Shown piece by piece: positions 26,938 through 35,320 of a DNA stretch of 64,000 nucleotides. A program made the translations under genes and the position numbers. The DNA comes from Candidatus Eiseniibacteriota bacterium (GTDB lineage Bacteria; Eisenbacteria; RBG-16-71-46): contig JADJLL010000002.1 of the NCBI GenBank assembly GCA_016710095.1, forward strand, positions 156,763 through 220,762, given 5' to 3'. How positions within the stretch are numbered: position 1 is the first letter of the stretch; every line of letters starts with the position of its first letter. Under the pieces are notes generated by a model, which worked only from the letters and a program-made list of their open reading frames with translations, did not search any database and had not been told where the DNA came from.

Positions 26938-28938
26938 ATGATCGACGAGGTGCTGACCGCTGATCCCGACTTCCCGGATCACCTGCATCGCCACATCGTC
27001 CAGAACTGGCTCATCAAGCACCGCCGTCCTCCGCGCGACGAGCAGGATCGCCGCCGCGCGGTGGCCGAGTACCTCGTGCGTGGCGCGAAGGACCGCACGG
27101 GGCTCACGCGCGTGCTTGCGGGCCCGGCGCTCGCCGAGTGGCTCTCCGCGCCCGACGACCGCATCCGCGGGTGGCGGCCCGTGCCGCGCCTGATGGCGCT
27201 CCTGCACCAGTTCAACGCCGACCTCCGCAAGCGCTACGACCTCGGCGCGGAGCGCGACTACAAGGAGTTCGCGCTCTACGTCGGGCTCACGCTCGCGATG
27301 AAGCTGCAGTGGCCGGAGATCATCGTCGGTCCGGCGCTGCGCGAGGTGCTGTGGGAGACCGCGCCCGGGGTTCCATTCGCCGCGCGCGTGGGGATGACTC
27401 GCGGCATGCAGTTCGTGCGCCGCAACGCTGACCTGCTCCGCGGGCTCGACCTCGACAAGCCGGAAGACGCGAGCCGGTTCCTGCTCTCGCTGTTCTCCGA
27501 CATGGACGAGGGCAAGCTCCCTTCGTACGTGCTGTCGCCTTCGCAGTACGCCGAACTCGCCGGAACGAAGCCCGCGCGCAAGTCCGGGCTCCAGCTCACG
27601 GGCCTGTTGCATCACTTGGTCGTGGAGCGTGGCCGCGTTCCCGAGCGCGAACTCGAACGCCCGCAGTTCGCCGCCCAGGTGCAGGCGAAGATCCCCGTGT
27701 TGCTCGCCAACCTGCGGCTGCCCGCGCCGATTCGCGAGGCGCACGCGAAGTACCTGCGCGCGTCCACGTCCGTCGTCGAACAGGAGCCCGTCGCTCCGGT
27801 CGTCACGGTGTTCGGACCGCTCGGGCACGGCTCGGGGCTCGGGGCGGCGGCGCGCGCCTGCGTGGCCGCGCTTCGCTCCGCCGAGGTGCCGGTCGAAGTG
27901 CTCAACCTGAAGACGGCCTGGGGACGCAACAACGAAAGCTCCGGCGCGCCGAGCGTCACGCGCGCTCGCGGGGACATCAACATCCTGCACTTCAATCCCG
28001 ACGTCATCATCGAGAACGTCTCGCGTTTCGGGCTCGACCAGTTCGAGGGGCGCTACAACATCGGGCACTTCTACTGGGAGACTTCGCGCGCCACGCTCGC
28101 GCACCGGCTCGGCGCCGATCTCGTGGACGAGATCTGGGTGTCCACGGAGTACTGCCGCGACATCTTCCGGCAGGTGACGAGCAAGCCCGTGATCGTCGCG
28201 CGCGTGCCCGTCGCCGAGATGGGGGACCTGTCGTGGGCGTCGCGCAGCTACTTCGGGCTCGACGAGCGCCCGTTCACGTTCCTGTACACGTTCGACGGCG
28301 CCTCGCGGCTGACGCGCAAGAACCCGCTCGCGGCCGTGCGGGCGTTCCAGACCGCGTTCCCGTCGCGTGACGACGTGCAGCTCGTGCTCAAGCTGCAGAA
28401 CACCGACTGGCTCACGCCGGCGGACGAGAAGCTCTTCGCCGAACTGCGGCGCCTCTCCCGCGCCGATCGACGCGTCGTGCTCATCAACGAAAGCTTCTCC
28501 AGCCGCGAGGTGCACGGCCTGATCGCGTCGGCCGACTGCTACGTCGCGCTGCATCGTTCCGAAGGCTTCGGATACGGCATGGCCGAGGCGATGAAGCTGG
28601 GCGTGCCGGTCATCGCGACCGGCTATTCGGGCAACGAGGACTTCACGACCGAGCAGACGGCGTATCCGGTCCGCTACCAGCTCGTGCCGGTGTCGGCGGC
28701 GGACTTCGTCTACGACGAGCCCGGCCAGGAGTGGGCGGACCCCGACGTCGAGCACGCCGCCGAACGCATGCTCGAGGTGTTCGCGGGACGCGACCGCGCG
28801 GAGAAGGTGGCGCGCGCACGCGAGCTCGTGGAGCGCGTGTACGGCGAAGCTTCGGTCGGCGCCGTCTATCGGGATCGCATCGAAGCCGTGCGAGCGCAGC
28901 GGGACATCGCCATGGACACGGCCCGAGCGGCCGCCTGA
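26938..28938 (+). CDS. Large GT4-type glycosyltransferase with unknown N-terminal domain
   Basis: 666 residues. Residues 1 to about 280 form a helical, charged domain that I do not recognise (it includes FPDHLHRHIVQNWLIKHRRP). From about residue 285 a GT-B domain begins with VTVFGPLGHGSGLGAAARAC. It continues with FLYTFDGASRLTRKNPLAAV and ESFSSREVHGLIASADCYVALHRSEGFGYGMAEAMKLG, where the EGFG...E motif marks the donor site. Similar two-part proteins occur in flagellin and surface-layer glycosylation loci, but that is context rather than proof. It is first behind the sigma-54 promoter and is followed by a nucleotidyltransferase-like gene after 46 nt. Confidence 0.72.
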   Translation: MIDEVLTADPDFPDHLHRHIVQNWLIKHRRPPRDEQDRRRAVAEYLVRGAKDRTGLTRVLAGPALAEWLSAPDDRIRGWRPVPRLMALLHQFNADLRKRYDLGAERDYKEFALYVGLTLAMKLQWPEIIVGPALREVLWETAPGVPFAARVGMTRGMQFVRRNADLLRGLDLDKPEDASRFLLSLFSDMDEGKLPSYVLSPSQYAELAGTKPARKSGLQLTGLLHHLVVERGRVPERELERPQFAAQVQAKIPVLLANLRLPAPIREAHAKYLRASTSVVEQEPVAPVVTVFGPLGHGSGLGAAARACVAALRSAEVPVEVLNLKTAWGRNNESSGAPSVTRARGDINILHFNPDVIIENVSRFGLDQFEGRYNIGHFYWETSRATLAHRLGADLVDEIWVSTEYCRDIFRQVTSKPVIVARVPVAEMGDLSWASRSYFGLDERPFTFLYTFDGASRLTRKNPLAAVRAFQTAFPSRDDVQLVLKLQNTDWLTPADEKLFAELRRLSRADRRVVLINESFSSREVHGLIASADCYVALHRSEGFGYGMAEAMKLGVPVIATGYSGNEDFTTEQTAYPVRYQLVPVSAADFVYDEPGQEWADPDVEHAAERMLEVFAGRDRAEKVARARELVERVYGEASVGAVYRDRIEAVRAQRDIAMDTARAAA

Positions 28939-28984
28939 TGCGGCCGGCGTCGCCGGGCCGCGAGACACACGTAGAGGAGGACGC

Positions 28985-29635
28985 ATGCTGACGATTCTGC
29001 CGGCCGGAGGCCGGGCCGAACGATTCGACGGGATCTACAAGGAGCTGCTGCCCATCGGGCCGTGCGAGTTCCTGCTCAGCGCGGCGATCCGCCGCGGCCA
29101 TGTGCTGGGCGCCGAGCGTGCGCTCGTCATCTCGAACCGGGACAAGCGCCCGACGCACGAGCGCTTCCTCGCCCGGCACGCGTCGCAGTTCGAGGTCGAG
29201 CTTTCGGTGCGGTCGGAGAACGACGAGAACCTGTGGAGCGCGCTGCGCCGCGAGATCCCGCTCGACGAGGCGAGTTTCCTCGTGCTTCCGGACACGTCCT
29301 GGTCGTGCACGAGCCGCATTCCCGAAGGGGCCGACATCGCGTTCGGGATCTTCGAGACCGACGAGCCTGCCCGCTTCAGCCTGATCCACGACGGACGCAT
29401 CCTCACGAAGCCCGAGGACGCCACCGGGAACTGGCACGCGTGGGGCTGCGTGTACTGGAGCGCCGCGGTCGCGAAGTTCTGGCGCGATCATCAGGAGCGG
29501 CACGGCGAGTACGACCACTACGACCGTGCGTTCGAGCATGCGATGCAGGAGTTCGGCTACGAAACGTTCCCGATTCTCGACTACCGCGACATGGGCAACT
29601 GGGCCGCGTACGCGTCGTTCATGAGGGCCGCGTGA
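28985..29635 (+). CDS. Sugar-phosphate nucleotidyltransferase-like protein
   Basis: 216 residues. MLTILPAGGRAERFDGIYKELLPIG is the NTP-binding loop and Lys of the pyrophosphorylase fold, though GGRAERF replaces the usual GxGTR. ISNRDKR, VLPDTSW and WGCVYWSAAVAKFW occupy the places of later sugar-binding loops. GAGGAGG directly upstream gives a strong ribosome site. The stop overlaps the GTG of the following GT2 gene. It probably activates a sugar for the 26938 transferase. Substrate unknown. Confidence 0.65.
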   Translation: MLTILPAGGRAERFDGIYKELLPIGPCEFLLSAAIRRGHVLGAERALVISNRDKRPTHERFLARHASQFEVELSVRSENDENLWSALRREIPLDEASFLVLPDTSWSCTSRIPEGADIAFGIFETDEPARFSLIHDGRILTKPEDATGNWHAWGCVYWSAAVAKFWRDHQERHGEYDHYDRAFEHAMQEFGYETFPILDYRDMGNWAAYASFMRAA

Positions 29636-30318
29636 AAGTCCACTACTGTCTCCCGACCTACAACCAGCCGCACATGCTGCGGCGCGCCGTCGAAGCCGCG
29701 CTCGCGAGCGACATCCCACTCGCCTCGGTGACCGTCGTGGACCTGAGCCGCGAGCACTACGCCGCGGGTCTGCTCGAGGGGCTCGAGGGCGTCACGGTGA
29801 TCACGATGCCGCACAACATCGGCCTCGGGCCCACCTGGAACCTCTTCTACGCGCTCTACGACGACTACATCGTGATCGGGAACGACGACGTCATCGTCGA
29901 GCCGGGGACGCTGCGCATCATGGCGGAGGCCGCGGAGCGATCCACCGAGGCGCTGTTCTTCGGCTTCAAGGACCAGTTCTCGTTCTTCCTCCTGAAGAAG
30001 CAGGCGTACCTCGAGGCCGGGCCGTTCGATCCGGTGTTCTGGCCGATCTACTGGGAAGACGTGTGCATGGGCTACCGCCTGCGCCTGCTCGGCTACACGC
30101 CGGTGGACGTGAAGGAGGCGCGCTTCGAGCACGAGCACAGCCAGTCCATGAAGGCGCTCGACCCGGTCGCGACGGAGCTGTTCTGGAACCGCTTCAAGCG
30201 CAACCAGGCGTACTACGAGGAGAAGTGGGGTGGGCCACGGGGGGAGGAGACGTTTGCCGTTCCGTTCGGTGGCGTCCGCGTGAGCGTGCCCGCAAAAATC
30301 ACACCGCCGCCGGCCTAA
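29632..30318 (+). CDS. GT2-like glycosyltransferase
   Basis: A 228-residue short GT-A protein. CLPTYNQPHMLRRAVEAAL starts the fold. IVIGNDDVIVEPGTLR has the acidic metal-binding pair, and FWPIYWEDVCMGYRLRLLGY carries the ED motif of rhamnosyl-type GT2 enzymes. The GTG overlaps the stop of the nucleotidyltransferase gene. Its TAA ends at 30318, and the inverted repeat of the insertion sequence begins on the next base. The C-terminus looks complete, ending in a Pro-rich tail. Confidence 0.75.
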   Translation: MKVHYCLPTYNQPHMLRRAVEAALASDIPLASVTVVDLSREHYAAGLLEGLEGVTVITMPHNIGLGPTWNLFYALYDDYIVIGNDDVIVEPGTLRIMAEAAERSTEALFFGFKDQFSFFLLKKQAYLEAGPFDPVFWPIYWEDVCMGYRLRLLGYTPVDVKEARFEHEHSQSMKALDPVATELFWNRFKRNQAYYEEKWGGPRGEETFAVPFGGVRVSVPAKITPPPA

Positions 30319-30354
30319 GGGTTGTGCTCGGGAGATTGGTGAAGGAACGGGTCG

Positions 30355-30372
30355 TGCAGGGGTAACCCTGCA
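30355..30372 (+). promoter_or_regulatory. Hairpin over the transposase start codon
   Basis: TGCAGGG, GTAA, CCCTGCA forms a perfect 7-bp stem whose last base is the A of the ATG. It would hide the ribosome site and start in RNA. Fold-back structures of this kind limit transposase translation in other insertion sequences, and that role is inferred here. Confidence 0.5.
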
Positions 30373-31469
30373 TGACCACGACGCCTGCCCCCCAGGCGCC
30401 CCCGTTCTGTCCCAACCCCGGATGCCCATTCCACGCTGCGCCAGAAGGTTGGCGCTATCAGCGCGACGGCTACCACTCGCGCAAGGCCGCGCCGCACCGT
30501 GTCCAGCGTTACCGCTGTTGTCACTGCCGGCGACGGTTCAGCGACCAGACCTTCCTGCTGACCTACTGGCTCAAGCGCCCGGAACTCCTCTTGCCGACCT
30601 TTCACGGGCTGCTCTCGTGCTCGTGCCTGCGGCAGATCGCGCGCGCCCAGGAGTGCTCACCGCAGACCGTGCTGCTTCACGCCAACCGGCTCGGGCGGCA
30701 CTGCCAGCTGTTCCACGAGCAGCTGCGACCGAAGGACGGCATCACCGAGTCCGTGGCCATGGATGGGTTCTTCTCGTTCGAGTACAGCCAGTTCCATCCC
30801 ACCAGCTACAACGTGCTCGTGGGGCGGAAGAGCTACTTCCTGCACGGGTTCACGGTCACGGAGCTGAGGCGCTCGGGAACGATGACGAAGGCGCAGCAGG
30901 CGTATCGCAAGGAGAACGAGGCTCGCCTCGGCAAGCCGGATCCGCGCGGAACCGAGAAGGACTGCGCCGAACTCCTGTGCATCGTGGCGCCGAAGCCGCA
31001 GTCGTTGGTGCTCCACACCGACGAACATCGCGACTATCCACGGGCGATCGCACGGGCCGCGCACCTGGACATCACGCACCGCACGATCAGCTCGCGCGCC
31101 GCGCGTACGCCGGCGAACCCGATCTTCAGCGTGAACCTGAACGACATGCTGACGCGGCACACTGGCGCGAACCACAAGCGCGAGACGATCGCGTTCCCGA
31201 AGCGAAGGCAGATGGCGATCTGGCGCATGGCCGTGTTCATGGTGTGGCGCAACTACATGAAGTGGGCGTCGGAGCGAAGGCATCACGACACGCCGGCGAT
31301 GCGGCTGGGGCTCACGGATCACCGGCTGAAGCCGCGAGAGGTGCTGACGACGAGACTGTTCCCGAGCAGGGTGCGGTTGCCGGAGCGCTGGAGCGAGTAC
31401 TACTGGGGGAAGGTGAAGTCGCGAGAGGTCCCGAACGGACGCGAACACGCGCTCAAGTACGCCGCCTGA
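30372..31469 (+). CDS. Transposase with N-terminal zinc ribbon (IS1/IS1595-like)
   Basis: 365 residues. A Cys4-type zinc ribbon at residues 14-60 (CPNPGCPFH and CCHCRRRFSDQTF) resembles InsA/IS1595 N-termini. A helix-turn-helix-like stretch (LSCSCLRQIARAQECSPQTVLLHAN) follows. Acidic residues consistent with a DDE-type core lie in VAMDGFFSFE and LHTDEHRDYPRAI, and a late block reads HKRETIAFPKRRQMAIWRM. The family is my best guess and I could not place it firmly. No frameshift is present, so the element may still be active. Base composition matches the neighbours only roughly and is slightly less GC-rich. Confidence 0.8.
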   Translation: MTTTPAPQAPPFCPNPGCPFHAAPEGWRYQRDGYHSRKAAPHRVQRYRCCHCRRRFSDQTFLLTYWLKRPELLLPTFHGLLSCSCLRQIARAQECSPQTVLLHANRLGRHCQLFHEQLRPKDGITESVAMDGFFSFEYSQFHPTSYNVLVGRKSYFLHGFTVTELRRSGTMTKAQQAYRKENEARLGKPDPRGTEKDCAELLCIVAPKPQSLVLHTDEHRDYPRAIARAAHLDITHRTISSRAARTPANPIFSVNLNDMLTRHTGANHKRETIAFPKRRQMAIWRMAVFMVWRNYMKWASERRHHDTPAMRLGLTDHRLKPREVLTTRLFPSRVRLPERWSEYYWGKVKSREVPNGREHALKYAA

Positions 31470-31541
31470 GGAAATGAAGCGGGCGGCCACCGCGAAGGTG
31501 ACCGCCCGACGTCGTCACCAATCTTCCGAGCACAACCCAGA

Positions 31542-32819
31542 TTAGGCAGCAACGGGGAGCGTGAGCAGCATGCCGGCGACGTCGCTCATCGGTCCGTTCC
31601 AGTTACCCGCCTCGCGCTGCGGACACAACTGCGCATCCGCATACCACCCCGCCCAACACCAGTGCGCGTTCTGCGTCGCCAGCACGCACGTGCGCACGCC
31701 CATCGCCGCGGCGAGATGCGCGACCGTGGATTCGGTCGAGACCACGACGTCCAGGCCTGCGATGACCTTCGCGGTGTCGAGGAAGTCCTTCGCGTCCTCG
31801 AGCGGCCGCGGGAGCCGGAACCCCTTCGCCTCGTCCTGGCGGGCGCCGCGGTGCAACGACACCCAATCGATGCCCTGCACCTCGAGCAGCGGCGCGAGCG
31901 CACGCAGCGGCGTCGAGCGGATGGCGTCGCTCGGATGCGACGGATCGCCCGCCCAGTTGATGCCGATGCGCACCCCCGGGCCGGACACGGGCGCCGCAGA
32001 GGCTTCGACCCGGATCCACGGCTCGACGGGCAGGTCTTCCGGGCGGCGCACGCCGAGCCGCAGCGGCAGGCTCCCGGCGCACGTCCACACGTCGAAGCGC
32101 GCGTCGGGCAACGAGCGGACGACCTCGAGGCGAGGATCGATCGTCGCCACGAGCCGCGCGAGCGGCCCCGGCGCGAGTACGACGACTCGCTCGAAGCGAT
32201 CGGCCAGCATGGGGAAGAAGCGGCTCATGAGCAGGAACTCCGAAAGCCCGCCCTCGGGCAGCACGAGTAGCCGGGCTTCCGGCCTCGATTCGCCGCGCCA
32301 TTCCTCTTCGGCGAGTCCCACACCGACGGGGCGGAACTGGCGCCGCCGTTCGAACAGCGGCAGGCCACGCACGAAGTCGCCATGGCGCAGATGCACCGCC
32401 GCGAGCTCGACCGCGGCGCGTGCGTCGTCGCGCACGGGATCGAGCGCGTCCACCGCATGCTCGAACTGCCCGAGCGCGCGCAGCGCGATGCCGCTCTCGA
32501 CCAGCGCGTCCACGTGACGGGGATCCGACTTGATCGCCAGGTCGGCCATGCGCAGCGCGGCCTCGTGCCGCCCCGTGCGATTGCAGATCGTGGCGAGCAG
32601 CGCGACGGAGTCCGGGTGCGGACGGCGCGGCGTGCAGGCCGCGAGAAGCACCTGCTGCGCTTCGTCGTACTCGCGGCGCTCGACGTGAATGCGGCCGAGC
32701 ACTTCGATCGCGTCGCGGTTCGTCGGGTCGTCCTGCAGCACCGCTCGCGCCTCGCGTTCGGCGGCTGCGAAGTCCCGGCGCACGAACTGCGCGCGGGCGT
32801 GCGGAAGTCTCTCGTGCAT
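31542..32819 (-). CDS. TPR protein with GT9/ADP-heptose-transferase-like C-terminus
   Basis: 425 residues. Residues 1 to about 150 hold TPR-like helical repeats (AEREARAVLQDDPTNRDAI and ALRMADLAIKSDPRHVDAL). The C-terminal half resembles GT9-like domains of TPR glycosyltransferases: LVLPEGGLSEFLLMSRFFPML, IGINWAGDPSHPSDAIRSTPL, DWVSLHRGARQDEAK and VIAGLDVVVSTESTVAHLAAAMG. It is a clear paralogue of 33868-35158. Its stop lies 3 nt from the insertion sequence. Proteins of this layout modify proteins or glycans, and flagellin modification is one possibility. Confidence 0.75.
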   Translation of the reverse strand: MHERLPHARAQFVRRDFAAAEREARAVLQDDPTNRDAIEVLGRIHVERREYDEAQQVLLAACTPRRPHPDSVALLATICNRTGRHEAALRMADLAIKSDPRHVDALVESGIALRALGQFEHAVDALDPVRDDARAAVELAAVHLRHGDFVRGLPLFERRRQFRPVGVGLAEEEWRGESRPEARLLVLPEGGLSEFLLMSRFFPMLADRFERVVVLAPGPLARLVATIDPRLEVVRSLPDARFDVWTCAGSLPLRLGVRRPEDLPVEPWIRVEASAAPVSGPGVRIGINWAGDPSHPSDAIRSTPLRALAPLLEVQGIDWVSLHRGARQDEAKGFRLPRPLEDAKDFLDTAKVIAGLDVVVSTESTVAHLAAAMGVRTCVLATQNAHWCWAGWYADAQLCPQREAGNWNGPMSDVAGMLLTLPVAA

Positions 32820-32891
32820 CGCGGCATCCCCTCGGCGATTCGCGCGGCGGTGCTCCGGGCCCCTCCCTGGACCGCGCGCGACTCGATGGCG

Positions 32892-32920
32892 TTTTCGGCA
32901 CTCGTGCCCTTCGCCTCCAG
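32892..32920 (-). promoter_or_regulatory. Weak sigma-28-like promoter before the TPR-GT9 gene
   Basis: On the minus strand CTGGAG, 16 nt, CCGAAAA lies about 75 nt upstream of the start at 32819. The -10 part fits the FliA pattern seen elsewhere in the window. The -35 part matches only four of six bases, so this is tentative. The rest of 32820-33060, between divergent genes, shows nothing else. Confidence 0.3.
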
Positions 32921-33060
32921 CGCGTCCTGCACGCCGTCCGGGTTCGGCCGGAGCTCCGCCGTGCCCACGCCGGTGGGAGAATCCCCTTGCCCGGGCCGCG
33001 CGAGCCGTGTTTCCTGTGGCTCAAATCCCCTCTCACGACCACGGAACCGCGAGGACGCTC

Positions 33061-33855
33061 ATGGACGATCGTCACATCACCACTTCGACCCGCGTGCGCG
33101 CGGAGGACTATTCCGGCCCGTGGCTTCCGGACCGGATCCGCGAGATCGCCGAACCCCACCGCATCCATCGCAAGCTCTGGGAGTTCGGGGTGATCCAGCA
33201 GGTGTACCTCGAGCAGATCGGGTCGGGCGGCTCGGCGATCGGCTTCGGCTGCGGACGCGAACCGATCCCGGCGTGGCTCGCGAATCGCGGGTGCCGCGTG
33301 CTCGCGAGCGACCAGGCCGTCGAGACGGCGCAGGTCTGGACCGGGAGCGGGCAGCACTCGGGCGGGTTCGCGGACCTGCCGTTCCGTGGCATCTGCGACG
33401 AGAAGAAGCTGCACGAACTCGTGCGCTTCGAGGCCGTGGACATGCGCGACATCCCGGAGCCGCTGCGCCAGGGCGAGTTCGACTTCACGTGGTCGGCCGG
33501 CTCGTTCGAACACGTGGGCGGCATCCAGGCCGGGATCGATTTCTTCCTGCAGCAGATGCAGTGCCTCAAGCCCGGTGGCATCGCGGCGCACACGACCGAG
33601 TACAACTTCGCGAGCAACGACACGACGGTCGAGTCGAGCAATCTCGTGCTGTTCCGCCGCCGCGATCTCGAACGCCTCGCCCGCCTGGTCGCTGCGCAGG
33701 GGGACGAACTCTGGCCGTTCGACCTCCAGGCCGGCAAGCACGAGGCGGATCTCTACGTCGATCCGTTCCCGTACACGGGCGAATACCACCTGAACCTCAA
33801 GATCAACGACCACGTCAGCACGTCGGTGCTGCTCGTCGCGCGACGCGGTGGTTGA
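33061..33855 (+). CDS. Class I SAM-dependent methyltransferase
   Basis: 264 residues. GFGCGREPIPAWLANRGCRVLASDQ is a motif I/II region, with GFGCGRE replacing the usual GxGxG. FDFTWSAGSFEHVGGIQAGIDFFLQQMQCLKPGGIAAHTTEYN gives the post-I and motif III region. It stands alone on the plus strand between two minus-strand TPR-GT9 genes. It ends 12 nt before the stop of the second one. Methylation of the glycan made or attached by its neighbours is plausible. Confidence 0.75.
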   Translation: MDDRHITTSTRVRAEDYSGPWLPDRIREIAEPHRIHRKLWEFGVIQQVYLEQIGSGGSAIGFGCGREPIPAWLANRGCRVLASDQAVETAQVWTGSGQHSGGFADLPFRGICDEKKLHELVRFEAVDMRDIPEPLRQGEFDFTWSAGSFEHVGGIQAGIDFFLQQMQCLKPGGIAAHTTEYNFASNDTTVESSNLVLFRRRDLERLARLVAAQGDELWPFDLQAGKHEADLYVDPFPYTGEYHLNLKINDHVSTSVLLVARRGG

Positions 33856-33867
33856 GCTCGGCGGTAC

Positions 33868-35158
33868 TCAGGCGGCCTGATCGGATGCGCGCGAGGCGAG
33901 CAGCGTGCGGATCGTCTCCGCCGCCTCCGCGATCGAGCCGAACCAGTTGCCGGGCGTCTGCTGTGCGCACACGGTGACGCCCGAGTACCAGGCGGCCCAT
34001 CGCCAGTCGACGTCCATCGTCGTGAGCACGCACGTCGGCACGCCCATCGCCGCGGAAAGGTTCGGGATCGCCGTCTCGGTCGAGATCACGAGATCGAGCC
34101 CGGCGATCACCTCGGCGGTGTCGAGGAAGTCCTTCGCTTCGCGCAGCGGTTGCTCGAGGCCGAAGGCCTCGGCTTCGTGCTCGCGAACGCCGCGATGGAG
34201 CGAGACCCATTCGACGTCGCCGATCGCGAGCAGCGGCGCGAACGTCTCGAGCGACGTCGAACGCACGGCGTCGTACGCGTAGGAGGGATTGCCCGCCCAG
34301 TTGAGGCCGACGCGCGGGCGGCCGGTCGGGCGCTCGGGCGCCGTCACCGAGAGCCACGGCTCGTTCGGCAGGTCGAGCACGCCGCGCACGCCGAGCAGGA
34401 GCGGCAGGCTCATGATCGGCGCCCATGCGTCGAACCGCGCCCCTTCCGGCGAGGTCACGAGTTCGAGGCGCGGGTCGAAGCGGCTCATGAGGCGTTCGAG
34501 CGGCGGCGGGGTCTGCACCACGACGCGCGCGAACGAGTCGAACAGCCGCGGGAAGAACCGGCTCATGAGCAGGTGGTCCCCGAGGCCCTGCTCCGCGAGC
34601 ACGAGCAGCGTGTCACCGGGGCGCGCTTCGCCGCGCCAGGCTTCCCCGGCGAGATCCGCGCCCGTGCGGAACACTTCACGGCGCGCTTCGAGCAGCGGCA
34701 GGCCGCGCTCGAGGTCGTTCTCGAGCAGCAGCGTGTGCCCGAGGTTGAAGCGCGCCATCGGGTGATCGCCCGCGAGCTCGAACGCCCGCTTCGCTTCGCC
34801 GAGCCGGCGAAGGACCCTTGCACGCCATGCCGCGATTCAGCAGCGCGGCGACGCTGCCCGGCGCCGCGGCGAGGGCGAGGTCGCTGACCTTGATCGCGAG
34901 CTCGTGCTCCCCGGTCCGGTTGCACGCGACGGCGAGATTGATGAGCGCTTCAGGGTAGGGACTGCGCAGCCGGATCGCCTGCGAGAACGACGCGATGGCT
35001 TCCGCGTAGCGCCGGCGTTCGAGGTGCACGAGCCCGAGCACGTTGTACGCGACGGCGTCGCGCGGGTCGGCGTTGATCAGCGAGCGGAGCGCGGTCTCGG
35101 CGCCGTCGAAGTCACGGGCCTTGAGCATCTGCGCGGCGTCCTCGATGCAGTACCGCAT
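33868..35158 (-). CDS. TPR protein with GT9-like C-terminus (frameshifted)
   Basis: About 429 residues after repair. TPR repeats occupy the first 130 residues (MLKARDFDGAETALRSLINADP, AEAIASFSQAIRLRSPYPEAL). The C-terminal domain repeats the paralogue's motifs: LAEQGLGDHLLMSRFFPRLF, VGLNWAGNPSYAYDAVRSTSL, DTAEVIAGLDLVISTETAIPNLSAAMG. The frame breaks in the CCC at 34815-34817: one extra base after NRGMAC, and the next frame continues as VLRRLGEAKRAFELAGDHP. AGGAGGTGGC directly before the ATG is a strong ribosome site and fixes the start. It ends facing the methyltransferase gene. Confidence 0.75.
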
Positions 35159-35320
35159 GCCACCTCCTCGCGCTTCTGCGCGCTCGTCCGACCGGGAGGG
35201 GGCGTGCGCCCGCCACCCGCGTTTCGGCGCGCGGAGGGGAGGCGGCCGGATCGCAAGTCGTCTGGTGCCCGTGTCATCGGCCGGCAGGGCCGCGCACTGC
35301 AGCGCCATCTGGCTCCGCGA

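Larger units (their letters stand above)
30319..31538 (+). mobile_element. Insertion sequence with 24-bp terminal inverted repeats
   Basis: A 1,220-bp element. The left end (30319-30342, beginning GGGTTGTGCTCGG) and the reverse complement of the right end (31515-31538) match at 23 of 24 positions. It encodes one transposase. The 8 bp on either side (CGGCCTAA and AGATTAGG) are not direct repeats, so no target duplication is visible. The element lies exactly between the stop codons of two converging genes: the left stop touches it, and the right one is 3 nt away. A GC hairpin at 31480-31508 follows the transposase. Confidence 0.88.

Noticed and set aside
30311..31546. Target-site duplication of the insertion sequence
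   Set aside because: The flanking 8 bp differ. The shared GCCTAA on both sides is inverted and comes from the stop codons of the two converging genes.
35159..35320. FliA-like or sigma-54 box before the second TPR-GT9 gene
   Set aside because: CCGAAAC and TTGCG are present, but the partner boxes are absent or wrongly spaced.
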